Assembly (NCBI GenBank): GCA_902765725.1
Contig: CACXAT010000006.1
Coordinates: 1 to 64,000, forward strand
Reading direction: 5' to 3'
DNA: 64,000 nt
Source: an uncultured Lachnospiraceae bacterium
Lineage (GTDB): Bacteria; Bacillota; Clostridia; Lachnospirales; Lachnospiraceae
Positions 35,013 to 43,247 of this stretch are shown piece by piece; the first letter of the stretch is position 1; each line of letters opens with the position of its first letter. Under the pieces are notes generated by a model. The model did no database searches and was not told where the DNA came from. It saw nothing but the letters and a program-made list of their open reading frames with translations. A program made the translations under genes and the position numbers.

Positions 35013-35318
35013 ATGAATAAAGATTTTCAGAAGGTAGCGGACAGAATCAAAACACTGAGGACGGAAGTTCCCAAGGAACGTGCGGAATACATGGCAATCA
35101 TAAAGAAAGCCCGGGATGCTCAGACGATGGCAGAGAGAGCAAAGGAAGAGGCACAGACGGAGAAGGCTTTCAATGTGGCTTGCGATGATCTGACACACGC
35201 TCGCGATCGGGAAGTACACTTTCAGAAGTTACTTGACCAGATCGACCATGTTCCGAGAATGTCTGAGGACGAATATAATGGCAAAAGAGAATTCGACGAT
35301 AGTATCTCTCTTTTGTAA
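35013..35318 (+). CDS. Small coiled-coil element protein
   Basis: 101 residues beginning MNKDFQKVADRIKTLRTEVP; almost entirely helical with heptad-like Ala/Glu/Lys patterning, so probably a coiled coil. ATG 35013 follows AAAGGA; an alternative ATG at 34956 after GAGGT would add 19 residues and overlap the previous gene. The end overlaps the next gene by 41 bases. Function unknown. Confidence 0.5.
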   Translation: MNKDFQKVADRIKTLRTEVPKERAEYMAIIKKARDAQTMAERAKEEAQTEKAFNVACDDLTHARDREVHFQKLLDQIDHVPRMSEDEYNGKREFDDSISLL

Positions 35319-35730
35319 GGACAAAAGCGGAAACGCGATTCTTTGTGACTACCAAATTAAACGGTTCTTTAAAGATGCCTGTGAGATACTTCGCAAGATT
35401 CCCGATATGGAATCATCAAAACTAAAAGCATATAAGAAAGAAATCGACAGTTTTATTTTCATAAATGAGCGTGAAATCCCAATTCAGTTTAATGGAGAAA
35501 TGGGGAGTTGTCAGAGACCTATTCGAGTTCAAGAGGCATTTGGAGAGAGAATATACTTGGTGAATTCCGAGACAATCCCGGCTGGAGCAACGCTTGAGTT
35601 TACTGTTGAATGCTTATTAGACGACTACATTGATGTAATCGGAGAATGGCTTGATTATGGAAGAACCAAAGGTCTTGGTTCTTGGAAAAGTGCTGACAAA
35701 GGACGCTTTACATGGGCGTGCCAGGGTTAA
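35278..35730 (+). CDS. Phage-type hypothetical protein with a Gly-rich C-terminus
   Basis: 150 residues, MAKENSTIVSLFCKDKSGNA at the N-terminus and EWLDYGRTKGLGSWKSADKG near the end. Proteins with this DYGxxxGLGxW...GRF ending are common in phages and elements of Clostridia; the Gly/aromatic loop recalls RNA- or DNA-binding RAMP-like folds, but that is only a resemblance. ATG 35278 follows GAGGA; translation is coupled to the coiled-coil gene through a 41-base overlap. Confidence 0.55.
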   Translation: MAKENSTIVSLFCKDKSGNAILCDYQIKRFFKDACEILRKIPDMESSKLKAYKKEIDSFIFINEREIPIQFNGEMGSCQRPIRVQEAFGERIYLVNSETIPAGATLEFTVECLLDDYIDVIGEWLDYGRTKGLGSWKSADKGRFTWACQG

Positions 35731-35784
35731 AAATAAACGATCTCCCGAGAAACTGTGAATGATTGGAAAGGAGTTTATAAAAGT

Positions 35785-36063
35785 ATGATAGAAGAATTAT
35801 TAAGCTGTCCTTTTTGCGGAAACGCTGAAACAGACACTCATCATATTGATTGCGTGAGAGTCCAAGAGCAAACAAAAACGTCAATAGGGTGGGGATTACC
35901 AGCGGATAAGCCATATAAAATGTTTTTTGTTAGTTGCGGAAGATGTGGCGCTCGGTCTGGAGTAGGTATCGAAGGATACAATGCTCTCGCGGGGTGTACA
36001 ATCACAGAAGAAGAGGCTCGGAAGATCGCCATAGACAAATGGAACAGGAGAGCGCAGACCTAA
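35785..36063 (+). CDS. Lar-type zinc-ribbon protein (restriction alleviation family)
   Basis: 92 residues with a split zinc ribbon, LLSCPFCGN and VSCGRCGARSG, and the terminal AIDKWNRRA typical of the Lar family. Lar of the Rac prophage reduces EcoKI restriction; most relatives in phages and satellites are untested. ATG 35785 follows AAAGGAG at 11 bases; a GTG at 35755 is possible. Last protein gene of the element. Confidence 0.7.
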   Translation: MIEELLSCPFCGNAETDTHHIDCVRVQEQTKTSIGWGLPADKPYKMFFVSCGRCGARSGVGIEGYNALAGCTITEEEARKIAIDKWNRRAQT

Positions 36064-36080
36064 AACCTATCCCTGTCTGA

Positions 36081-36506
36081 CTTCAGACATTTTGGAACGC
36101 TTCACCAAGCGAGCAGTAGGAGACACAGAAAACAAACTGAGTTGAGAATGCTTTGAGGAAATCCTCTCTGCATTCTCTTTTTTGTCCAGATCATTCCCAT
36201 GAGATTGAGTATTAATACACATGTGCAAATATAGTACTGGCTATATAGCCTTTTTATTGTTGGCACTCCAGACATTTTGGAACGCTTCAGACTCTTGGAA
36301 ATCGAGACTAAAGCCTTTTTGGTACGGGTATTATTGACTCTTATTTACGGACTCCAGACTTTTTGGAACGGTGAGGATTGTCTTTTTTTGTACGGTTTCT
36401 ACTGACTTTATAGTATGGTTCTTCAGAATTTCGGGAAGGGACTCCAGACATTTTGGAACGCTACCCCAGACTTTTTGGAACAGTGACTCCAGACATTTTG
36501 GAACCT
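36081..36506 (+). repeat. Array of CTCCAGACWTTTTGGAACGC repeats
   Basis: Six clear 20-base copies in the same direction at 36081, 36266, 36352, 36442, 36464 and 36487. The core is CAGAC(A/T)TTTTGGAAC. Further decayed copies are at about 36285, 36313, 36378 and 36421, and one at the opposite end of the element (29411). Spacing is irregular at first, then 22-23 bases for the last three. There is no coding potential in this region. Iteron-like, but with no relation to the GTGGGAT iterons. Confidence 0.85.
36112..36183 (+). terminator. Stem-loop module 1
   Basis: The leader GCAGTAGGAGACAC is followed by GAGAATGC...GCATTCTC with an inner GAGGA/TCCTC stem and a T6 run: an intrinsic terminator form. 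Related to module 2 in leader, stem and tail, so it is a duplicated unit. It may end the lar transcript or form a small RNA. Confidence 0.7.
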
Positions 36507-36567
36507 TTTATTCTGAAGACCCTAGTAAATATGCGGGTTTGTAAGATATAAAAGGATCCAACCAGGG

Positions 36568-36633
36568 CAGCAGGAGAGACAATATATAATTGTCAGAGAT
36601 GCAGTGAAGGAATTCTTACTGCATCTCTTTTTT
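36568..36633 (+). terminator. Stem-loop module 2
   Basis: The leader GCAGCAGGAGAGAC is followed by AGAGATGCAGT pairing perfectly with ACTGCATCTCT and a run of T. No gene precedes it, which makes a simple terminator role less obvious. Confidence 0.7.
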
Positions 36634-36646
36634 ATCGCTCGGAATA

Positions 36647-36677
36647 ACCCCAATTCATACCCCAATTTATACCCCCA
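36647..36677 (+). repeat. ACCCCA motif triplet, right edge
   Basis: ACCCCA at 36647 and 36659 and ACCCCCA at 36671, an exact 12-base period and the same direction as the pair at the left edge (29214, 29226). Possible arm-type sites of a recombinase. Bases 36678-36922 hold no gene; TATAAT at 36855-36860 may be the -10 of the next gene. Confidence 0.6.
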
Positions 36678-36922
36678 TTTTTCAAGATTTTTATGATTTG
36701 GCATAAAACACGGCAAACCGATATAAACTCCCTCAATGTTTCTTAATCCCCGTATTTAAAGGAAAAATAGGACATTCTTAAACCGATTCGGAATATGGCA
36801 AACAATTTAGAAGATTATTAATTAATACTACAGAAATGCGTTGTGCCTGCGTGTTATAATCACACTAGCTGATAACACTACAGCAGCATACCAATTCAAT
36901 AAATCACAGGAGGATATGTGGT

Positions 36923-39148
36923 ATGAGAAAGAAACTTCTCAGCATGATGCTCACTCTGGCGCTGATCATCTCAGCACTGGCAGCCGTACCGATGACCGTT
37001 CAGGCAGATTCCATGATGGTGGTTACAGTCGGCGCCGATCTGACAGAAGAGCAGAAGAACATGATTCTGAAATACTTCAATGTTTCAGCTCAGAATTACA
37101 CGACCATCACCGTCACAAACGCGGACGAATGGGCTCACCTCGGCAGCTATATGAGCCGCGATGTCGTGGGTACGAGAACGATCAGCTGCGCGCTGATCCG
37201 CCCGATGAATTCCGGCGGCATCCAGGTCAAGACAGCGAATCTGACCTACGTCACCTCCAATATGATCGCCTCCAACCTTGCGACGGCAGGCGTGACCAAC
37301 TGCGAGGTCCTCGCGGCAGCACCCTTCCCGGTATCCGGAACAGGCGCTCTGACCGGCACCCTGATGGCATATGAGAATCTCACCGGCGTCACCCTGAACC
37401 AGGCCAAGAAAGACGCTGCCGCACAGGAATTCGCGACCACCTATGAGCTGGGACAGTCCGTTGGACAGCAGCAGGCACAGCAGATCGTCAATGACATGAA
37501 GATGCAGGTCATTAACGGAACGCTGGAGCAGGACAATTCCATTTCCAACGATGAGATCACCGAGATCGTCAACAATGTTGTCAACAACTACACCAACAAT
37601 GTGACGACAACCAACAATACAGGACTGACCGCGGAAGACGCAGCGGCTCTTCAGGAGCTGGCCATCAAGATCGCGAAGGAATCCTATGAGCAGGGTACCA
37701 TCGACGCCCTGGCTCAGATCCAGTCCACTCTGGAAGGCCAGACCAAGACCGAGAGTACCGCGGCAACTACACAGATCGAGCAGAACGCAGCACCTACCGC
37801 AGATCCCGCAGCCGAAGCACCTGCCGCTGCAGACGCATCTCAGACGCCTGCCGAAGCTCCCGCTTCCGCAGCCGATCAGGCACTTGCCCAGGACAGCATT
37901 CTGGTCCAGACCGATGAGAGCGCACTTGCAGGAACGACGGAAGATGGCAGTGTTATCTCTTCCTCGACTGCAGAGAGCACCATCGATACTTCTGTAGCCA
38001 CCAATCTGGATCAGCAGATCGAGGAGGCACAGAATGCGGCAGCTGAGCAGGCAGCCACTGACACCGGTATCCCGGAGGCGACTGACAGCGCAGTGATCCC
38101 GGAAGCAACAGATTCCACCGTCATCCCGGAGGCAACCGATGATGGATCCGCACCTGCGGCAGTCGATGATGGAACCGATGTTTCCGAATTTGATCCTTTC
38201 AGCAATACGGATACTGCCCAGGATCCTGCCGCCGTGGAAGCACCCGCAGCTGAGGAAGCACCTGCATCCGAAGAGGCCCCTGCAGTTGAGGACGCAGCAG
38301 CAACGGCGGAGCCGGAAGCAGCACCGGAAGCAGCGCCTGCAATGGTACGTGACACGGCAGTCACCGTGGATGACGTGAACTCCGGCAACGCACAGCTTGT
38401 ATCCTACAATGTGACCGCAGACGGCAGCGCACAGGCTTCCGGCAGCGCTCCGATCGCACTGGTCCTTCCGTATGACAACCTTGTTCCGGTAAGCGGAGCA
38501 CTTCATGTAACGGATAACACCGGAGCAGAAGTAGCGGCACTGGATATCACGAATCCTGCAGTGGACGCTTCCCAGACCAATATCCTTACAGTCGGAATGG
38601 ATTCTACCATCAGTCTGCCGGGCGGATGGAGCGGCTATACGAAGCTTGTGATCCTTCCGAAGGATGTCAATACCGGCGCAGCATTTACACCGGTAGCAGG
38701 CCAGAATTACACCTATACGCTGGATGCGCAGTTTGCGCAGACCACGGATCCCGCACAGACAGACGGAGCGCCGCTTCTGAACGTAGCGATCGATAACTAC
38801 ACACCTTATGCGGGTTCTGTAGTCGAAGCCGGATTTGTGACAGATGGATATACTCTGAGCGGTGCCTCCTACATGAACGGAGCACAGGGCAGCGTACAGT
38901 TCCCCTCTGATATGAGCGCAGCGTATGCAGTCGTAACCGTGGAGGATTCCAGCATGGCCATGGCCGCCGTTGATTCCGGCAATGCAGGCGTAACCGCAGG
39001 CAGCGGAGAAAAGGTCGTGATCACACCGGTCCAGGCAGGCAAGGTAACGCTTACCATAAGATATTACGCGGCAGCTCCTGAAGAAGGAATGGCGGTTGAT
39101 CCGTCCACAGCAGTCGCAACCGTAAACTGCAGCATTCAGTTTACGTGA
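36923..39148 (+). CDS. Secreted DUF1002 protein with a long Ala/Pro/Glu-rich linker
   Basis: 741 residues. Signal peptide MRKKLLSMMLTLALIISALA, cut probably after VQA (28). The DUF1002 domain (about 29-285) includes VTVGADLTEEQKNMILKYF and ISCALIRPMNSGGIQVKT. Next comes a linker (about 285-475) rich in Ala, Pro, Glu and Thr with three VIPEATDS-like units and EEAPA repeats, then a C-terminal beta-rich region with FLxxP-like pattern VTLTIRYYAA near the end. No LPxTG anchor. DUF1002 has no known function and is common in Lachnospiraceae. AGGAGG lies 9 bases before the ATG. Base composition is host-like, so it lies outside the element. Confidence 0.8.
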   Translation: MRKKLLSMMLTLALIISALAAVPMTVQADSMMVVTVGADLTEEQKNMILKYFNVSAQNYTTITVTNADEWAHLGSYMSRDVVGTRTISCALIRPMNSGGIQVKTANLTYVTSNMIASNLATAGVTNCEVLAAAPFPVSGTGALTGTLMAYENLTGVTLNQAKKDAAAQEFATTYELGQSVGQQQAQQIVNDMKMQVINGTLEQDNSISNDEITEIVNNVVNNYTNNVTTTNNTGLTAEDAAALQELAIKIAKESYEQGTIDALAQIQSTLEGQTKTESTAATTQIEQNAAPTADPAAEAPAAADASQTPAEAPASAADQALAQDSILVQTDESALAGTTEDGSVISSSTAESTIDTSVATNLDQQIEEAQNAAAEQAATDTGIPEATDSAVIPEATDSTVIPEATDDGSAPAAVDDGTDVSEFDPFSNTDTAQDPAAVEAPAAEEAPASEEAPAVEDAAATAEPEAAPEAAPAMVRDTAVTVDDVNSGNAQLVSYNVTADGSAQASGSAPIALVLPYDNLVPVSGALHVTDNTGAEVAALDITNPAVDASQTNILTVGMDSTISLPGGWSGYTKLVILPKDVNTGAAFTPVAGQNYTYTLDAQFAQTTDPAQTDGAPLLNVAIDNYTPYAGSVVEAGFVTDGYTLSGASYMNGAQGSVQFPSDMSAAYAVVTVEDSSMAMAAVDSGNAGVTAGSGEKVVITPVQAGKVTLTIRYYAAAPEEGMAVDPSTAVATVNCSIQFT

Positions 39149-39228
39149 TAAGGTTTACATAATATGGGATCACGCATAGAAGCCGGAAAGGCATGCATGA
39201 TCAGATCCATATTCTAAATTGATCAGGA

Positions 39229-39270
39229 ATCGGGCTGAGAGATGTCGGCAAGACGCTTTCAGCCCGATTT
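39229..39270 (+). terminator. Terminator after the DUF1002 gene
   Basis: AATCGGGCTGA pairs with TCAGCCCGATT around a 19-base loop. Only three T follow, so it is moderate. The rest of 39149-39470 holds the promoter below and no gene. Confidence 0.6.
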
Positions 39271-39346
39271 CCATATGCACGCAGATCGGATTGCAATGTA
39301 TATAGAATCCTGTGAAAATAAGGCTTCTGAAGGCTTTATACGGAGC

Positions 39347-39375
39347 TGGACAGTCTGGGAGAGATGGAGTATAAT
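39347..39375 (+). promoter_or_regulatory. Promoter of the XerC-like gene
   Basis: TGGACA (39347-39352), 17 bases, TATAAT (39370-39375), about 95 bases upstream of the ATG. Confidence 0.65.
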
Positions 39376-39470
39376 GATATCCATCTATACAGAAAACACA
39401 TGTTTTTTACATAGATCTATCCAAAATCAGGCCGTTTCATGGGGAATTCTATATTAAGGGGTTTATTACT

Positions 39471-40553
39471 ATGGCTGACAAGAAACAGACTTATCACGCG
39501 GAAAAAGACACGCAGAATGTCCTGCAGCTTCGCGAACTTCTGATGACTATGCCGCCTTTCGCCAAGCAGTATTTCCGTGCCATCGAGCCGACAACTCAGA
39601 CCCGCACGCGTCTGTCCTACGCTTATGACATCCGTACCTTCTTCCGATATCTGCAGGAAACAAATCCTTCTCTGAAGAACAAGGATATTCTTACCTGGAA
39701 GGTTTCGCTGCTGGATCAGCTCACTGCTGTTGATATTGAGGAATATCAGGAATTCCTGAAGGTCTACAATGTGGATGAATCCGTCGCAGGATCTCCGCAA
39801 AGCCGCAGGTTTACCAACGATGAAAAAGGCCTGAAGCGCAAGATGTCGGCCCTTCGAAGCTTCTATGCTTATTTCTATAAAAGGGAAATGATCCAGACCA
39901 ATCCGACTCTTCTGGTAGATATGCCTAAGCTTCACGAGAAGGCCATCGTTCGGCTGGATGAAGGCGAAACGGCCGCGCTCCTGGATTATATCGAGCACGG
40001 CGGCGAAGCTCTCACAGGCCAGAAAAAGGTCTACTATGAGAAAACCAGGGTCAGGGACCTGGCCATCGTGACCCTGCTTCTTGGCACGGGGATCCGTGTC
40101 AGCGAATGTGTCGGTCTGGATATCGATGATATAGACTTTCGCAATAATGGAATGCGCATAATACGCAAAGGCGGTTCAGAGTCCATTGTCTACTTTGGAG
40201 ACGAGGTGGAAAAGGCTTTAAAGAACTGGATCGAGCAGCGCAAGTCGATCATTCCGGCCGAGGGAGATGAGAACGCTCTCTTCTATTCTTCCCAGCGAAA
40301 GCGCATGGGCGTACAGGCCATCGAGAATATGGTCAAAAAATATGCCCGCCAGGTGACTACCACCAAGAAGATCACGCCCCACAAGCTGCGCAGTACCTAT
40401 GGTACCGCTCTGTACCGGGAGACCGGCGACATCTACCTGGTGGCGGATGTGCTCGGACATAAGGACGTTAATACGACCAAAAAACATTATGCAGCCATGG
40501 ATGATCTGAGAAGACGTCAGGCTGCCGGCGCAGTCAGACTCCGGGAAGATTAA
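39471..40553 (+). CDS. XerC-like tyrosine recombinase
   Basis: 360 residues with an N-terminal SAM-like core-binding domain (about 25-150) and a catalytic domain with every active residue: Arg209 (GTGIRVSE), Lys233 (IRKGGS), His304/Arg307 (TPHKLRS), His330 (LGHKD) and Tyr340 (KKHYAAM). Similar genes lie near lexA in other Lachnospiraceae, and base use is host-like. I read it as a chromosomal Xer-type enzyme (dimer resolution or general site-specific recombination) rather than the integrase of the nearby element. It could nevertheless be the enzyme that moved an integrase-less element; that is speculation. Confidence 0.8.
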   Translation: MADKKQTYHAEKDTQNVLQLRELLMTMPPFAKQYFRAIEPTTQTRTRLSYAYDIRTFFRYLQETNPSLKNKDILTWKVSLLDQLTAVDIEEYQEFLKVYNVDESVAGSPQSRRFTNDEKGLKRKMSALRSFYAYFYKREMIQTNPTLLVDMPKLHEKAIVRLDEGETAALLDYIEHGGEALTGQKKVYYEKTRVRDLAIVTLLLGTGIRVSECVGLDIDDIDFRNNGMRIIRKGGSESIVYFGDEVEKALKNWIEQRKSIIPAEGDENALFYSSQRKRMGVQAIENMVKKYARQVTTTKKITPHKLRSTYGTALYRETGDIYLVADVLGHKDVNTTKKHYAAMDDLRRRQAAGAVRLRED

Positions 40554-40577
40554 GGGTAATTGAAGGACCAGGCAGAA

Positions 40578-40610
40578 AGAAGGGATACCGCATGAAACGG
40601 TATCCCTTCT
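40578..40610. terminator. Bidirectional terminator
   Basis: A perfect 13-bp stem, AGAAGGGATACCG and CGGTATCCCTTCT, between two converging genes. Confidence 0.85.
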
Positions 40611-40631
40611 GTTAAAATCTGCCCTTGCTGT

Positions 40632-43022
40632 TTACTGAACCGTTACCTGGACTCTGAGCGCCTTGCTGTTGATCATGTACACGATAATCCAGCAGGTTCC
40701 CTTATCCACTGCAGTGACTTCGCCGTAAGGCGATACGGTTGCCACGTTCGGATCTGAGGTGGTATAACGCAGGGAAAGTGCATGGTTCAGCAGCTTCCTG
40801 GCTTTCTTGGACTTAACGGAAGACGCGATGATGGTCTGCTTTGCGCCAGGGGCAAGGGTGATGCTCGGCGCATCTGTCTTCAGGTTCTTCGGATTGGTAT
40901 ACTTCCTGCTGTTCTTAGGAGCGATGTGGCCCGGCTGAGAGACTGCTACAACCACCTTGCTTCCATTTACGATCTTGTAAGCCTTGATCAGGTATTTGAC
41001 CTCTTTGGACTTCAGTTTCTTCTTATTGAGCTTCTTCAGTGCAAGGCTGGCTTTATTTACTGATTTTGTCGGCTTGCTCTTGAAATTCTTTCCGCAGTAC
41101 TGAACGTATACGTCATATCCGTCGGCGCCGCTGACTGCAGACCATCCAAGCTTCAGCTTCGAGCCGGAATGGTTTGCCTTTGTCATGGCAATCGTCTCTG
41201 AAACAAGGATCGTGAAGTTCTTAGTGATGCTGCCGATATAGTCTCCGGTACCTGCGATGGTAACGGTTGCCGTTCCCGGAACCAGATTATTGCTGTAGCT
41301 GACTGTATAGTCCGTATCCTTCTTCAGAGCATTGCCGTTTTCATCGGTTACGGTCAGGACAGGCTCGATCCCGCTTCCGCTGTAGGTATAGGAGTCTTTT
41401 ATGTCTGAGACGGTATATGGGGACAGATCCTTCACAACATGGATTGTAGCAACAGCCGGATCACTGATCGCGATCATCCGGTCATCTGTCTTCTCATCCC
41501 CTGTATCTTCAGCAACCTCAACCGGCTCATCAGGGATGACCGCCATGGCTGTGATGGTGACACTGGCAGTTCCGATCTTCTTTGTGGTAATGTCTAAGGT
41601 CTCCTCATCGATATCGATCACATCCTCACCACTTGTGATCTCGATTCGGGGAATGATTACCAGACCGGGATAATTGTCTAGGTCAAAACAGGCCGGCATC
41701 TCAAAATCATAATTCAATTTTGCGCTGGTTCCATACAGAATGGTCTGATCCGATGCCTTTACCACCGCCTTCGGCAAGGCAAGGTAGGGTTCCGAATACT
41801 CGTCGATGTGGACATCATATCCCTCATCGGAGGTGAAGTTGGCAGCTGACAGGCTGGCCTTATTGTCTAAAGCCGGCTGAGATCCAAAATAAACACGATA
41901 AATCTCATCAATAAACGGCGCTTCCTGTGTGGTGACGCCAATCTTCGAGCTGCCAAGGCTGATCCCCTGCTGGAAGTACAGCTGTTCCCATCCAAGGTAA
42001 ACATTCGAAGTATTCCCTGCCGCCGTATTGTCCTGGATCGTAATATCGATTGAGGAAGCTTCCGCGACGATAAGATCACCAGGATCGTTCTGGCCGATAT
42101 AAATATCATTGTCTGTATAGATCCCGCCGCCGAGACTGTCTTCCCCGTCTGCGGTGTTGCCGCTGATCACAGCCTTCTCAAGGAGCAGTTCCCCATAGTT
42201 TGCAATACCGCCGCCATTCAAGGCTGCGCTGTTATTGACGATGGTGCAGTCTGCAAGATAAGCATCAGCATTCTCGTCGTTGTACAGACCACCGCCATCC
42301 TCATCAGAATAGTTGCCGCTGATCTCTACATGTTCAAGCTTGAGGTCTCTAAAGTTTGCAATGCCTGAGTAATTGCCTCCGGTGATCACGCCTCTTCTGC
42401 CGCTGTTGTCACACAGTGTAAGGCGGGCATAGTTCTCAAAGACAGAATAATGATCCGATGAATCAGGTGTGAGGCAGCGGTCAATCCTGTGACCGTTGAG
42501 GTCGATTACTGCGTCAACGTAGACATTCAGACAGGAGTATTCGCAGTCCTCGTTCCAGATAATATCTTCTGTCAGAGTGATCTGAAGAACATCTGAGTCG
42601 GCGGCCTTAAGCTCCACCTCCGGTGAAAGCAGGAGGGCAAGATCGTCCCAGTTATCGACGTCGATCCAGTCGCCCGCCTGGGCCTGAAGCACTTCCTCTT
42701 CTGTACTCTCATCGACGATGACCCCGTCGGGAAGCTCCTGACTCTCCTGAACCTCCTCTGAAAGGGATTCGTCCCCCGGAAGGATCTCCTCCTCAGAGAG
42801 GCCGGGTGTCAGATCCTCTTCGATCATCACCACATCCTGCTCCTGCATGGTCTCGTCCGATGCGATGTCAGAGGCAGCCGGATCTTCCGCAGCTTCCTCA
42901 CTCTCGAAGGCTTCAGCGGTTATAACCTCCTCTGCCGCAGGCACTGCAGTGATTCCAAGCATCAATGCAAGTGTCAGGGACATCGTTCTTCGCAGTGTTC
43001 GACTGTACCATCTCTTTCTCAT
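40632..43022 (-). CDS. Secreted beta-helix/Ig-like surface protein
   Basis: 796 residues. Signal peptide with a basic start (MRKRWYSRTLRRT), cut near ITAEA. An acidic stretch (about 38-125) comes before a parallel beta-helix-like region (about 135-330) with VISGNTADGEDSLGGGIYTD and DGGGLYNDENA, as in PMP/pectate-lyase-like repeats. Next are an extended Ig-like region (about 430-630, VSYSNNLVPGTATVTIAGTG), a fibronectin-like segment, and a final Big_2 domain (SLRYTTSDPNVATVSPYGEV). No LPxTG motif or S-layer domain. Probably an adhesin or cell-surface structural protein; ligand unknown. Confidence 0.7.
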   Translation of the reverse strand: MRKRWYSRTLRRTMSLTLALMLGITAVPAAEEVITAEAFESEEAAEDPAASDIASDETMQEQDVVMIEEDLTPGLSEEEILPGDESLSEEVQESQELPDGVIVDESTEEEVLQAQAGDWIDVDNWDDLALLLSPEVELKAADSDVLQITLTEDIIWNEDCEYSCLNVYVDAVIDLNGHRIDRCLTPDSSDHYSVFENYARLTLCDNSGRRGVITGGNYSGIANFRDLKLEHVEISGNYSDEDGGGLYNDENADAYLADCTIVNNSAALNGGGIANYGELLLEKAVISGNTADGEDSLGGGIYTDNDIYIGQNDPGDLIVAEASSIDITIQDNTAAGNTSNVYLGWEQLYFQQGISLGSSKIGVTTQEAPFIDEIYRVYFGSQPALDNKASLSAANFTSDEGYDVHIDEYSEPYLALPKAVVKASDQTILYGTSAKLNYDFEMPACFDLDNYPGLVIIPRIEITSGEDVIDIDEETLDITTKKIGTASVTITAMAVIPDEPVEVAEDTGDEKTDDRMIAISDPAVATIHVVKDLSPYTVSDIKDSYTYSGSGIEPVLTVTDENGNALKKDTDYTVSYSNNLVPGTATVTIAGTGDYIGSITKNFTILVSETIAMTKANHSGSKLKLGWSAVSGADGYDVYVQYCGKNFKSKPTKSVNKASLALKKLNKKKLKSKEVKYLIKAYKIVNGSKVVVAVSQPGHIAPKNSRKYTNPKNLKTDAPSITLAPGAKQTIIASSVKSKKARKLLNHALSLRYTTSDPNVATVSPYGEVTAVDKGTCWIIVYMINSKALRVQVTVQ

Positions 43023-43168
43023 AACTCAGGCTCCTTGTCTGCAAATTGTGCATAACAAACTGCAACTATATTTATTATTTACTATACATGATAAACCATA
43101 CTTTGTCATGAAAAAGTGTCACATCTTGTGGTTATTTCCGCCGGATCAGTAAGATAATTATAAATAGC

Positions 43169-43210
43169 GAGAAACTTCAGCCATCTGAAATAGCTGAAGC
43201 TTCTCTTTTT
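43169..43210. terminator. Terminator downstream of the solute-binding protein gene
   Basis: GAGAAACTTCAGC pairs with GCTGAAGCTTCTC with one mismatch. T-rich flanks on both strands suit both the solute-binding gene (minus) and read-through from the other side. Confidence 0.7.
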
Positions 43211-43247
43211 ATCTGAAAGGTGAAGTTTACAAATCTCTTTTTTGTTT

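Larger units (their letters stand above)
29207..36693. mobile_element. Satellite- or plasmid-like integrated element without an integrase
   Basis: A low-GC block inserted between lexA and the DUF1002 gene. Its core order is repressor / divergent Cro-like / excisionase-like / P-loop replication protein / iteron origin / small accessory genes. This matches the replication module of Gram-positive phage-inducible satellites. The left 1.6 kb holds decayed ParB-like fragments and palindromes where an integrase gene would be expected. The edges given are the outermost short matching words (GATTTTTA) beside the ACCCCA motifs and are only approximate; no convincing long att repeat was found. Confidence 0.7.

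Noticed and set aside
36081..36506. CRISPR array
   Set aside because: Repeat units vary, spacing is 22 to 185 bases, and no cas genes are present.
29067..36890. An 11-base match, ACAGCAGCATA, at 29067 and 36880 as a possible att core
   Set aside because: The left copy lies in the spacer of the lexA promoter, next to LexA boxes that must be host sequence; other short AT-rich matches (TTAATTAA, GATTTTTA) are equally weak. The true ends need an empty-site comparison.
29000..36900. Chromosomal dif site at an element boundary, which would explain the missing integrase
   Set aside because: I could not find a sequence close to the Bacillus-type dif consensus at either edge by eye; a pattern search with clostridial dif sequences would be needed to exclude a diverged one.
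39471..40553. Integrase of the 29-36.7 kb element
   Set aside because: Host-like base composition, separated from the element by a host-like DUF1002 gene, and similar recombinases occur near lexA in related genomes. A role in trans is not excluded.
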